64,000 nt of DNA from Bailinhaonella thermotolerans. Its GTDB lineage: Bacteria; Actinomycetota; Actinomycetes; Streptosporangiales; Streptosporangiaceae. The notes under the pieces were generated by a model. That model had not been told where the DNA came from. It saw only the letters and a list, made by a program, of their open reading frames with translations, and ran no database searches. Position numbers and translations under genes: made by a program. Below are positions 17,141-24,892 of the stretch, one piece after another. How positions within the stretch are numbered: position 1 is the stretch's first letter; each line of letters begins with the position of its first letter. The stretch spans positions 310,001 through 374,000 of the forward strand of contig NZ_QZEY01000004.1 in NCBI RefSeq assembly GCF_003594875.1, written 5' to 3'.

Positions 17141-18262
17141 TCACCCGCCCGAGATGTCCGACTCCGCGTCCGCGCCGGGCGCGACCCCGTCGTACGGATC
17201 GTCGAGCCACCCCTCGGGCAGGTGCACCCGGTCGCGCTCGTTGCTCTTGCCGCGCGGCCCCTCGGCGGCGGCCGGCCAGGGCTGGTCCGCGTCGAGCGCG
17301 GACAGCCTCTCGCGCAGCTCGTCCAGGGACTCGGCCAGCGCGAGCGCCCGCCGCTGCTCGGCCCCCAGCGTGAAGCCCTTGGTGTACCAGCCGACGTGCT
17401 TGCGGAAGTCGATGATCCCGTGCCGCTCGTCCTCGGCGTGCTCGACCAGCAGCTCCGCGTGCCTGGCCATGGTCGCGGCCACCTCGCCCAGGCGCGGCCG
17501 GGCCCGCTCGGCCGACCCCTCGAAGGCCGCCGTCAGGTCCCGGAACAACCAGGGCCGCCCGAGGCAGCCGCGCCCCACGACCACCCCGTCGCACCCGGTC
17601 TCGCGCATCATCCGCAGCGCGTCATCGGCGCTCCAGATGTCCCCGTTGCCCAGCACCGGGATCTCGGTGACGGCCTCCTTCAGCCGCGCGATCGCGTCCC
17701 AGTCGGCCTGCCCGCCGTAGTGCTGCACGGCGGTGCGGCCGTGCAGCGCGACCGCGGCCACCCCCTCCCCGGCCGCGATCCGGCCCGCGTCCAGGTAGGT
17801 CAGGTGGTCGTCGTCGATGCCCTTGCGCATCTTCATCGTGACCGGCAGGGAGCCGGCGTTCGCGACGGCCTCGCGCAGGATCGCCCGCAGCAGGTTCCGC
17901 TTGTACGGCAGCGCCGAGCCGCCCCCCTTGCGCGTCACCTTGGGCACCGGGCATCCGAAGTTCAGGTCGACGTGGTCGGCGAGGTCCTCCTCGGCGATCA
18001 TCCGTACGGCCCGGCCCACGACGGCCGGGTCCACCCCGTAGAGCTGGATGCTGCGGGGCCGCTCCTCATCGTGGAACCGGATCATCCGCAGCGTCTTCGC
18101 GTTCCGCTCCACGAGCGCCCGCGAGGTGATCATCTCCGAGACGTACAGCCCGCCGCCCTGCTCCCGGCACAGTCTCCGGAACGCCGTGTTGGTGATCCCC
18201 GCCATGGGCGCCAGCACCACCGGCGGCCACACCTCCAGCGTCCCCACCTTCAACGCGCCCAT
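17141..18262 (-). CDS. dusB: tRNA-dihydrouridine synthase (DusB-like)
   Basis: 373 residues from the ATG at 18262, preceded by a GGGGGG site; an upstream ATG at 18304 in the same frame is less likely. The FMN TIM barrel shows LAPMAGITN at the N-terminus, the active-site cysteine in NFGCPVPKVTRKGGGSAL (about 110), MKMRKG, and AVALHGRTAVQHYGG (about 176). GNGDIWS and GCDGVVVGRGCLGRPWLF form the phosphate-binding end. It reduces uridine in tRNA D-loops with FMN and NADPH. It is a housekeeping gene; the 'B' subtype is by overall resemblance only. Confidence 0.9.
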   Translation of the reverse strand: MGALKVGTLEVWPPVVLAPMAGITNTAFRRLCREQGGGLYVSEMITSRALVERNAKTLRMIRFHDEERPRSIQLYGVDPAVVGRAVRMIAEEDLADHVDLNFGCPVPKVTRKGGGSALPYKRNLLRAILREAVANAGSLPVTMKMRKGIDDDHLTYLDAGRIAAGEGVAAVALHGRTAVQHYGGQADWDAIARLKEAVTEIPVLGNGDIWSADDALRMMRETGCDGVVVGRGCLGRPWLFRDLTAAFEGSAERARPRLGEVAATMARHAELLVEHAEDERHGIIDFRKHVGWYTKGFTLGAEQRRALALAESLDELRERLSALDADQPWPAAAEGPRGKSNERDRVHLPEGWLDDPYDGVAPGADAESDISGG

Positions 18263-18408
18263 CGCACCCCCCGAAGCCACACCGACCCGCCCAAGGATAG
18301 GCACTCCCTCCCGGTCCCTTCACGGCCCCGCCCCGCGGCCCGGCCATGGTCCCAGGATGGCGGCCGCCAGGCGCGGGCCGCGTGTGACGGGGCGGCGCCG
18401 GGAGCCGG

Positions 18409-18732
18409 TCAGTGGGCGGCGCCCAGTTCGATGAACAGGACGCCGACGATGATCAGGCCGATCCCCAAGGCCATGACCTTGGTGAGCGGCTCGTGAAACA
18501 GGAGGCGGGAGGTGATCGCGGTCAGGGCCACGCCGGCCGCGGCCCAGATGCCGTAGGCCACGCCCAGCGGCATGCCGCCGTCCAGGGCGAGGGTGAGGAA
18601 GGCGAAGGCGGCCACGAACCCCGCGGCCACCGCGAGCAACCACGCCCTGCCGCCGCCCTTGGAGGCCATCCGCAGCGACAGGGTGCCCCCGGTCTCGGAA
18701 AGGATGGCGCCGATCAGAAAGACCCAGGTCAC
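18409..18732 (-). CDS. SMR-family efflux protein, subunit 2 of a pair
   Basis: 107 residues, four predicted membrane helices. Helix 1 carries the family's essential glutamate (IGAILSETGG, residue 13), and GVAYGIWAAAGVALTA matches the conserved helix 3 motif. Its start overlaps the stop of the preceding SMR gene by 4 bp. Two unequal adjacent SMR genes usually encode a heterodimeric pump, like EbrAB or YkkCD, driven by protons. The substrate, perhaps quaternary ammonium or guanidinium compounds, cannot be told. Confidence 0.88.
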   Translation of the reverse strand: MTWVFLIGAILSETGGTLSLRMASKGGGRAWLLAVAAGFVAAFAFLTLALDGGMPLGVAYGIWAAAGVALTAITSRLLFHEPLTKVMALGIGLIIVGVLFIELGAAH

Positions 18733-19088
18733 GCGTCAACGCCTTCCTTGCGGACCCTGCGGGCGCGGGCGGCCTGCGAGCCGATCTCCACGCACAGCAC
18801 ACCCGCGATCACCAGGGCGATGCCGACGCCCATCAGGGCGGTCAGCGGGTCGCCGAAGATGACGGTGGCCAGGAGGGCGGTCAAGGTGACACCGGCCGCG
18901 CCCCAGATGCCGTAGGCGACGCCGAGGCCCATGCCGGCGCGCAGCACCAGGCCCAGAACGGCGAACGAACCGACGTAGCCGGCGGCGACGACCGCGTACA
19001 GCGCCGCGTGGTCCAAAGCCCCGCGCAGCGCGAGCGTGGCGGTGACCTCCAGCAGGATCGCCGCGAGGAGCAGTGACCACTTCTTCAT
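18729..19088 (-). CDS. SMR-family efflux protein, subunit 1 of a pair
   Basis: 119 residues, four membrane helices, with the conserved glutamate at residue 14 (AAILLEVTATLALR) and the helix 3 motif GVAYGIWGAAGVTLTA. It has a longer charged C-terminal tail (ARARRVRKEG) than its partner, as often seen in asymmetric SMR pairs with fixed membrane topology. It overlaps the TetR gene upstream and the second SMR gene downstream by 4 bp each, forming a three-gene operon. Confidence 0.88.
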   Translation of the reverse strand: MKKWSLLLAAILLEVTATLALRGALDHAALYAVVAAGYVGSFAVLGLVLRAGMGLGVAYGIWGAAGVTLTALLATVIFGDPLTALMGVGIALVIAGVLCVEIGSQAARARRVRKEGVDA

Positions 19089-19630
19089 GGCCTGCTCTGC
19101 TCTTTGAGCAGTTCGTCAGCGACCGCCAACAGTTCCGCGCGGTCGCGCTCCTCGACGGGGAAGACGCCCGTGGTGGCGACCGTCCAGTAGCCGTCGGCCA
19201 TCAGCCGGGCGGCCGTCAGCCGGCCGCGGTCCTGTACCGGCAGATCGTCGGGCAGGGCGAGCCAGGGGCCCAGGCGCCGCGTCCAGGTCTCGGTAAGGGC
19301 GCCGCGGTACAGCGCGTCGGAGAAGATCGCGAAATCCGCGCGGTCGAACCGCTCCGTCAGCGCGACCTCGACATAGGCGCGGATGCGCTGGTACGGCGAG
19401 GCCGTCTCGAACGGCTGCCCCAGACGCTGCCGCAGCAGGGCCTCCCACCGTTCGGCGACGTGGTCGACGACGCCGAGCATCAGGGCTTCCTTGGTCGGAA
19501 AGTGGTACATCAGCCCCGGCTTGGTCAGCCCGACCTGCTTGGCCGTGGCGTCCAGGGTGATCGACCCGCCCCCGTCGGCCCGCAGTAGCTCCAACGCCCC
19601 GTCCAGGATTCGGTGCCTTGCGTTTGTCAT
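19085..19630 (-). CDS. TetR-family repressor of the SMR operon
   Basis: 181 residues. The N-terminal helix-turn-helix reads ILDGALELLRADGGGSIT, then KQVGLTKPGLMYHFPTKEAL, typical of TetR/AcrR. The C-terminus (FAIFSDALYRGAL) fits the ligand domain of TetR_C family 37-like proteins. The ATG at 19630 follows the -10 box by only 7 bp, so the message is probably leaderless. It overlaps the first SMR gene. Autoregulation and control of the divergent ABC transporter are likely from the shared palindrome, as inference. Confidence 0.88.
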   Translation of the reverse strand: MTNARHRILDGALELLRADGGGSITLDATAKQVGLTKPGLMYHFPTKEALMLGVVDHVAERWEALLRQRLGQPFETASPYQRIRAYVEVALTERFDRADFAIFSDALYRGALTETWTRRLGPWLALPDDLPVQDRGRLTAARLMADGYWTVATTGVFPVEERDRAELLAVADELLKEQSRP

Positions 19631-19665
19631 GCGCCTTACTATACCTTCCGGAAGGTAAAGTTCAA
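19618..19665. promoter_or_regulatory. Overlapping divergent promoters with a 16-bp TetR operator
   Basis: A perfect palindrome TACCTTCCGGAAGGTA lies at 19642-19657. On the minus strand it fills the spacer between TTGAAC (19660-19665) and TATAGT (19638-19643), 16 bp apart, and the TetR ATG begins 7 bp beyond the -10. On the plus strand TTGCGT (19618-19623) and TATACC (19640-19645) form a possible promoter for the ABC transporter, with its -10 touching the same palindrome. A repressor bound here would block both directions. Confidence 0.7.
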
Positions 19666-19835
19666 CGCCGATGGGACGCTCACGACGCGTCGAAGAGCGC
19701 TGCCCCAGAAGGTCCCGTCGCAGATGCCGGCCGTGCTCTCCGGCCGCGTACGGCGGCGGGGCCGAGCGGGCATCCGGCGACAAGAGCGAAGAGCGTGCCG
19801 GCCAGGGCCACCGACCTCAAGGACAGGACAACCTG

Positions 19836-20594
19836 ATGACGACACAGCAAGTCCCGGCGATCCAGGTGCGAGGCCTGGAGAAGTCGTACGAAGACCTGCG
19901 GGTGCTGCGCGGCGTGGACTTCGAGGTGGCGCGGGGCAGCGTCTTCGCCCTGCTCGGCTCGAACGGCGCGGGCAAGACCACGACCATGAGAATCCTGGCC
20001 ACGCTGCTCAAAGCCGACGCCGGCACAGCCGCCGTCAACGGTTTCGATGTCGCCACGCACCCGGCGAACGTCCGGGAGTCCCTCAGCCTCACCGGGCAGT
20101 TCGCGGCCGTCGATGAGATCCTCAGCGGGCGGGAGAACCTGGTGCTGGTCGCCCGGCTACGGCATCTCGATCGACCGGGCGAGATCGCCGATGAGCTGCT
20201 CGAACGCTTCTCGCTGACCGACGCGGCGGCGCGGAAGGTGTCGACGTATTCCGGCGGCATGCGCCGCCGCCTGGACATCGCGATGAGCCTGGTGGGCGAT
20301 CCACCGGTCATCTTCCTGGACGAACCGACGACCGGGCTGGATCCCCAGGGGCGCATCGAGGTGTGGCAGGCCGTCAGGCAACTCGCCGACCAGGGGACCA
20401 CGGTGCTGCTCACCACGCAGTACCTGGACGAGGCCGAACATCTCGCCGATCGGATCGCGATCCTGCACGAGGGCCGGATCATCGTCAACGGCACCCTGGC
20501 CGAGCTCAAGCGACTGCTGCCGCCCGCCAGGATCGAACGCGTCGAGAAGCAGCCGACTCTCGAGGACGTCTTCCTCTCCCTCGTAGGCAGGTAG
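19836..20594 (+). CDS. ABC transporter ATP-binding protein, DrrA-like
   Basis: 252 residues from ATG 19836. It has Walker A GSNGAGKTTTMRIL (about 39), signature YSGGMRRRLDIAMSL (about 137), Walker B VIFLDEPTTGLDP (about 158) and the switch histidine region replaced by TTQYLDEAEHLADR, as in the DrrA drug-resistance class. DrrA-type ATPases power export of antibiotics or lipids with an ABC-2 permease, which is the next gene. The 5' leader is about 185 bp. The ATPase is somewhat shorter than DrrA (about 330), ending soon after the TLEDVFLSL motif. Confidence 0.9.
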   Translation: MTTQQVPAIQVRGLEKSYEDLRVLRGVDFEVARGSVFALLGSNGAGKTTTMRILATLLKADAGTAAVNGFDVATHPANVRESLSLTGQFAAVDEILSGRENLVLVARLRHLDRPGEIADELLERFSLTDAAARKVSTYSGGMRRRLDIAMSLVGDPPVIFLDEPTTGLDPQGRIEVWQAVRQLADQGTTVLLTTQYLDEAEHLADRIAILHEGRIIVNGTLAELKRLLPPARIERVEKQPTLEDVFLSLVGR

Positions 20595-20603
20595 GGAACC
20601 CCG

Positions 20604-21365
20604 ATGACCATGCGTTTCCTCGGCGACACCGCCGTACTGACAGGACGATCCCTGCGCCACATCACGCGCAGCCTGGACACCATCTTCACCACCACGATCA
20701 CGCCGATCGCCATGATGCTGCTGTTCGTCTACGTGCTCGGCGGCGCGATCAGAACGGGGTCGGACTCGTATGTGACCTACCTGCTGCCCGGCATCCTGCT
20801 CATCACGATCGCCTCTGGCATCGCCTACACCTCCTTCCGGCTCTTCATGGACATGAAGAGCGGGATCTTCGAGCGCTTGCGGTCCATGCCGATCGCCCGC
20901 TCCTCGGTGCTGTGGGCACACGTGCTGACCTCGCTGGTGGCCAATCTGCTCTCGGTGGTGGTCGTCGTGCTGGTGGCCCTGCTCATCGGGTTCCGCTCCA
21001 GCGCGGGCCTGCCGGCCTGGCTCGCGGTCACCGGCATCCTGCTCCTGTTCACCCTGGCCCTGACGTGGCTGGCCGTCATCCCCGGCCTGTCCGCCAAGTC
21101 CATCGACGGCGCCAGCGCGTTCTCCTACCCGCTCATCTTCCTGCCGGTGATCAGCTCGGCCTTCGTGCCCACCGACACCATGCCCGGCCCGGTGCGCGCC
21201 TTCGCCGAGCACCAGCCGGTGACCTCCATCGTCAACGCCATCCGCGCCCTGCTCACCCAGCAGCCGGTCGGCACCGACATCTGGATCGCCCTGGCCTGGT
21301 GCGTCGGCATCCTCGTCGTCACCTTCGGTTTGGCCATGAACGTCTACCGCCGCAAGATCACCTAA
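20604..21365 (+). CDS. ABC-2 type permease, DrrB-like
   Basis: 253 residues with six predicted helices. It shows SLRHITRSLDTIFTT at the N-terminus, the ABC-2 region EKLR-like IFERLRSMPIARSS (about 92-105), and an FVPTDTMPGPVRAFAEHQPVT loop before the last helix, all typical of DrrB/NodJ-type permeases. It begins 9 bp after the ATPase stop and forms an exporter with it. An SMR pump pair and TetR repressor next door suggest a shared drug-response locus. Confidence 0.88.
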   Translation: MTMRFLGDTAVLTGRSLRHITRSLDTIFTTTITPIAMMLLFVYVLGGAIRTGSDSYVTYLLPGILLITIASGIAYTSFRLFMDMKSGIFERLRSMPIARSSVLWAHVLTSLVANLLSVVVVVLVALLIGFRSSAGLPAWLAVTGILLLFTLALTWLAVIPGLSAKSIDGASAFSYPLIFLPVISSAFVPTDTMPGPVRAFAEHQPVTSIVNAIRALLTQQPVGTDIWIALAWCVGILVVTFGLAMNVYRRKIT

Positions 21366-21375
21366 GGGAGTGATC

Positions 21376-21531
21376 ATGGAACACGCCATCAAGAGGCTTC
21401 CGGCGGCGCGTCAGCCCGGCCGCCCCTTCGACCGAAGACGTCGAGCTGGGCGGCCACGGTCTCGGCCGGGGAGATGCTCATCTTTGGCCCTCGCCATCTC
21501 CGCATCCTTCTCCACATCCTTCGTCGCGTGA
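21376..21531 (+). pseudogene. Short frame behind the permease, possible remnant of a third operon gene
   Basis: An ATG 10 bp after the permease stop follows a good AAGGGAG site and begins MEHAIKRLPAARQPG, but the frame turns Arg/Pro-rich and ends after 51 codons. A gene would be expected here from the spacing and ribosome-binding site. The sequence after about 21400 looks like antisense of an unrelated gene start (next entry), so a deletion or inversion junction is suspected. It could also be a real short peptide. Confidence 0.3.
21389..21481 (-). pseudogene. Remnant N-terminus of a SnoaL/NTF2-like protein
   Basis: The minus-strand ATG at 21481 opens a frame MSISPAETVAAQLDVFGRR, which closely resembles the first helix of SnoaL-like (NTF2-fold) polyketide cyclase or steroid-isomerase-type proteins. 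The frame then loses similarity and stops after 30 residues. The rest of the domain (normally about 110 residues) is missing. Recognition rests on one helix only. Confidence 0.3.
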
Positions 21532-21794
21532 CCGGCACCCTCTGTCCGAAGCCGCTCCGGCCTGTGAACGCCACCCCTGCGCCAGGGCGGTGGGCGGCGC
21601 CGGCGACCAGGACGCGCGGGATCAGCGCCGGGCCGCGCGTCCTGCCGCCGGGTGGCGCGGGTCCGGAGAGCCGGCCGGGGCGGGGGATCGGGGCCTGAGG
21701 ACGGCTCCTTGACACCGCCGCGAATGGGTTGATTAATGCAGGGACGAAGGCGGGCTCCGGATCTCGCCGCGTGGAGCGACGGGGGAGGCGGGCG
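21532..21794. other. Gene-free stretch before the glnX-like gene
   Basis: No supported gene. An AT-richer patch around 21724-21740 (GGTTGATTAATGCAGGG) may hold the promoter of the glnX-like gene, but no clear -35/-10 pair is visible. Confidence 0.4.
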
Positions 21795-23165
21795 ATGGCG
21801 CGGGCGGCCGTCCAGGTGGGGCCTTCGCCGGTCGGGGGGCGGCGGGCCGCCGACGTGCCCCGGCGGATCCGGGTGCTGGCCGGGGCCGCCGCGGCGGCGC
21901 TGGCGGTGTTCTTCGGGGCCGTCTGGATGGTGGCGGGGGAGGCGCGGGACGGGCTCCGGGTGATCGGGCACGACGCCGGGCCGCAGGTCGTGGCGACCGC
22001 GGGCCTCTACCTCGCGTTGAGCGACATGGACGGGCAGGTGGCCCTGGCGCTGCTCGCGGGAGAGGAGCGGGGGGAACGGCGGCGGGCGGCGCTGGCCAGG
22101 TACGAACGGCGGCGCGGGGAAGCGGGGCAGGCGCTGCTGCGGGCCTCGGCGCTGGCGGGCGGGGACGCGGCGGAGCGGCGGACCGTGCAGGCCGTGCTGG
22201 ACGGGCTGGGCCGCTACGAACGGCTCGCGGCGCGGGCGCTGCTGCTGGACGAGCAGGCCCCGCCCGGGGACGCCCCCGCCGCGGCGCTCGCCGTCTACCG
22301 GGACGCCGCCGACCTGATGCGCGAGGAACTGCTGCCCCAGGCGTACAACCTGACACTGGAGAGCGGCACGATCGTGCGGCGCACCCACGACGAGACGCGG
22401 GTCGCGCTGTTCCTGGGGCGGTGGGGGATGGCGGCGGCGGCCGTGGCCGCCCTGGGGTGCCTGGTGGCGCTGCAGGTGTTCCTGGCGCGGCGGTTCCGGC
22501 GGCTGATCGGCCCCGCGCTGCTGCTGGCCACGGTGGTGACGGCCGTCTACGCCTGCGCGGGGATCGCCGCGCTGGGGGGCGCGGCCGAGACGCTGACCCG
22601 GGCCAAGCGGGACGGGTTCGACGCGGTGCTGTCGCTGGCCAGGGCGCGGGCGATGAGCAACGACATGCACGGCGACCAGACGAGGTACCTGCTCGACCGG
22701 GAGCGGGCGGACACCTACGAGCACACCTACCTGAACGCCGCCCAGTCGGTCTACTACGTCGAGGCGGGCAACCTGCGGCAGTACCACCAGGGGGTCGCGC
22801 GGGCGACCCCGGCGGAGAGGCGCCCGGGCTTCCTCGGGGACGTGCTCGCGCGCCGCCCGTCCGGGGCGGAGCCGCTGGCGGCGTACGGAGGATTCCAGCG
22901 GGCGGACGCGCGGATGCGCGCGCTGGCGGAGGAACGGCGGGGCGAGGCGGTGGCGTTGCGGCTGGGCGCGCTGGAGAAGGCGTACGACGACTACGACGCG
23001 CGGCTCGCGGACGCGGCGCGGAGGTACGTCGCGGTGTTCGAGGGGGCGGTGCGCGAGGGGGAGGACGCGCTGCGGGACGTGACGTTCCCGCTGCCGATCG
23101 CGGTGATCGCGGCCGCGGCGCTGCTCGTGGGCGGGGTCGGCCCGCGGCTCGGGGAGTACCGGTGA
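21795..23165 (+). CDS. GlnX-like membrane sensor protein
   Basis: 456 residues from ATG 21795, preceded by GGGGGAGG. Hydrophobic helices lie near residues 27-48, 211-231, 238-260 and 432-450, with extracytoplasmic loops between them, including a Tyr-rich segment AAQSVYYVEAGNLRQYHQG. Four helices with large loops, directly upstream of a glutamine/glutamate-type binding lipoprotein, match the actinobacterial GlnX. In mycobacteria GlnX and GlnH relay external Asp/Glu levels to the kinase PknG. PknG is not present here; the nearest kinase gene is 2 kb downstream. The stop overlaps the next start by 4 bp. Confidence 0.72.
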   Translation: MARAAVQVGPSPVGGRRAADVPRRIRVLAGAAAAALAVFFGAVWMVAGEARDGLRVIGHDAGPQVVATAGLYLALSDMDGQVALALLAGEERGERRRAALARYERRRGEAGQALLRASALAGGDAAERRTVQAVLDGLGRYERLAARALLLDEQAPPGDAPAAALAVYRDAADLMREELLPQAYNLTLESGTIVRRTHDETRVALFLGRWGMAAAAVAALGCLVALQVFLARRFRRLIGPALLLATVVTAVYACAGIAALGGAAETLTRAKRDGFDAVLSLARARAMSNDMHGDQTRYLLDRERADTYEHTYLNAAQSVYYVEAGNLRQYHQGVARATPAERRPGFLGDVLARRPSGAEPLAAYGGFQRADARMRALAEERRGEAVALRLGALEKAYDDYDARLADAARRYVAVFEGAVREGEDALRDVTFPLPIAVIAAAALLVGGVGPRLGEYR

Positions 23166-23995
23166 GGGCGCGCCTGGCGGCGGTCCTCGCCGCGGCGCTG
23201 CTGGCCGCGGCGGCCTGCTCGGGCGGCGGCGAGCCGGAGGACGGGCCCACGGCGGGCGGCGGATCGATCCTGGGCAAGGAGACGCTGGTCGTCGGCGTGC
23301 GGCCGGACCTGCCCGGGATCGGGTTCCGGCGGCCCGACGGCACGTTCGAGGGGTACGACGTGGAGGTCGCCCGCTACCTGGCCGCCAAGCTCGGCGCGAA
23401 GCCCCGGTACGTCCCGGCGCTCGCCGCCGACCGGGAGACGCTGCTGCTCCAGGGGCGGGCCGACCTGATCCTGGCGACGTTCTCGGTCACCCAGGAGCGG
23501 AAGAAGCGCGTGGCGTTCGCGGGGCCGTACCACATCTCCTACCAGGACATCCTGGTCAGGTCGGACGAGAAGCGCATCCGGGGCGTACGCGACCTGGCCG
23601 GGCGCGGGATCTGCGCGGTGACCGGGTCGAACGCGGCCGAGCGCGTGGTCGAGGAGCGCGGCGTGGCGGCCCGGCTCGTGCCGGCCCGCGACTACGCCGG
23701 ATGCCTGGACCTGCTCAAGGAGCGCAGGATCGACGCGATCACCACGAACGACGTGATCCTGGCCGGGCTAGCCCGGCGGGAGGGCGGGCTGCGCCTGCTC
23801 AACGCGCGGTTCAACGAGCAGCGCACGGGTGTCGGCATGCGCAAGGGCGACCTCGCGGGCTGCGAGGCGCTCAACCGCGCCATCACCGAGATGTACCAGG
23901 ACGGGACGGCCGCCCGCCTCCTGCGCAGGTGGTTCGGCGGCAGCGGCCTGGACCTCCGCTCCGTCCACGTGCCCAGGTTCGAGGGGTGCGGCTGA
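23162..23995 (+). CDS. GlnH-like amino-acid-binding lipoprotein
   Basis: 277 residues from a GTG inside the upstream stop (GTGA). A lipoprotein signal peptide ends at LLAAAACSGGG, with the lipid-modified cysteine near residue 19. The mature part is a family 3 extracellular solute-binding protein: LVVGVRPDLPGIGF, GYDVEVARYLAAKLG, ATFSVTQERKKRVAFAGPYH, and ICAVTGSNAAERV. Cys pairs near 170 and at the end could form a disulfide. No permease or ATPase follows, which fits a sensor rather than a transporter role, as for mycobacterial GlnH. Confidence 0.82.
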   Translation: MRARLAAVLAAALLAAAACSGGGEPEDGPTAGGGSILGKETLVVGVRPDLPGIGFRRPDGTFEGYDVEVARYLAAKLGAKPRYVPALAADRETLLLQGRADLILATFSVTQERKKRVAFAGPYHISYQDILVRSDEKRIRGVRDLAGRGICAVTGSNAAERVVEERGVAARLVPARDYAGCLDLLKERRIDAITTNDVILAGLARREGGLRLLNARFNEQRTGVGMRKGDLAGCEALNRAITEMYQDGTAARLLRRWFGGSGLDLRSVHVPRFEGCG

Positions 23996-24060
23996 GACCG
24001 GGCCGCGCGAGGTGCGGCTGAGCCCGGCCGCGGAGATTCGGCTGAGCCTCCTGGCCGCGC
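23981..24060. repeat. Three imperfect 24-28 bp direct repeats across the glnH-like stop codon
   Basis: Units begin at about 23981, 24009 and 24033 and share the core GAGG-TGCGGCTGAGCC-GGCCGCG. The first unit contains the last codons and stop of the glnH-like gene, so the tail EGCG-stop has been copied outward into the intergenic space. Confidence 0.65.
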
Positions 24061-24102
24061 GCGAGGCCCGGTGCCCGGCGAGCCCTCCGGCGGCCGGGCC
24101 GC

Positions 24103-24570
24103 TCAGTGGCTCAGGGCCTCCAGGAACGCGGTCGTCGAACGCCCCTGGGTGAGCGTGAGCTGCCAGGACTCCGCCCCCAGGGCCTCGGCGCCGCGCCGCT
24201 TCTCCGCGGCGTACGGGTCGCCCTCGGTGTACGCCAGGGCGGCGGGGCGCAGCGGGCGCAGCAGCTCCACGTAGTGCTCCCACGTCTCGGAGGAGACGGG
24301 CCCGGAGATGATGAAGACGCCGTCCACCGCGCGCAGGGCGGCCAGCACCTCGGCGCGTTCCTCCGCCGGGTTGATCGGCCGGGTCGGGCCCTTCCAGGAC
24401 CGGACGCGCGCGTCGTCCTCCACCCCGACCAGCAGCGGCCGCCCCCGCTCCCGCACCTGGGTGAGGAACCGCACGTGCCCCACGTGCAGCAGGTCGAAGG
24501 CGCCGGTCACCACGGCGGGGCCGCTGACCCGGGGCCTGCGGCCGTACCACTCGATGCTGAGATCCTCCAC
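24103..24570 (-). CDS. Cytidylyltransferase-like nucleotidyltransferase
   Basis: 155 residues if started at GTG 24570, which follows a GCGGGGGG site; GTG 24585 is the alternative. The HIGH-type nucleotidyltransferase signature is TGAFDLLHVGHVRFL (near residue 20-33), followed by GVEDDARVRSWKGPTRPINPAEER, as in RfaE/TagD/PPAT-like enzymes. It lacks a kinase domain. It would transfer CMP or AMP onto a phosphorylated small molecule; the acceptor is unknown. It stands alone, convergent with glnH-like. Confidence 0.8.
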   Translation of the reverse strand: MEDLSIEWYGRRPRVSGPAVVTGAFDLLHVGHVRFLTQVRERGRPLLVGVEDDARVRSWKGPTRPINPAEERAEVLAALRAVDGVFIISGPVSSETWEHYVELLRPLRPAALAYTEGDPYAAEKRRGAEALGAESWQLTLTQGRSTTAFLEALSH

Positions 24571-24585
24571 GGTCCCCCCGCTCAC

Positions 24586-24892
24586 GCCGTACGTCCGTCT
24601 GACAAGACCATCATGCCGACCACCTTCGCCACGCCTATCCCCAATGATCGAGCATGCGCTGTCGCGGCGCCGCGAGGGGTCGCCCATCCGCATGGCGCCC
24701 CTCCACCGTACGGCGTCCCGCCGCGGGCTCCGCACGGCGTGCCGCAGGTGTTCCCCGTCACCCCGGACCCGGAGAGCCGGGGCGGGCCCGCCGCGCCGGA
24801 CGGGGACACCGGCCCGGTCATCACCAAGCGGTTATATCCGGCGACAGGTCGAGTATTGGGAATCGCCGGGGCGCCGCCGCCAGGATTGACGC
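24586..24892. other. Divergent intergenic region
   Basis: About 300 bp between the nucleotidyltransferase and the amidohydrolase. No credible gene. It contains GTACGGCGT-type palindromic sequence near 24706-24725 and an AT-rich TTATATCC at 24832-24839, which could be part of the amidohydrolase promoter. No confident -35 is seen. Confidence 0.4.
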
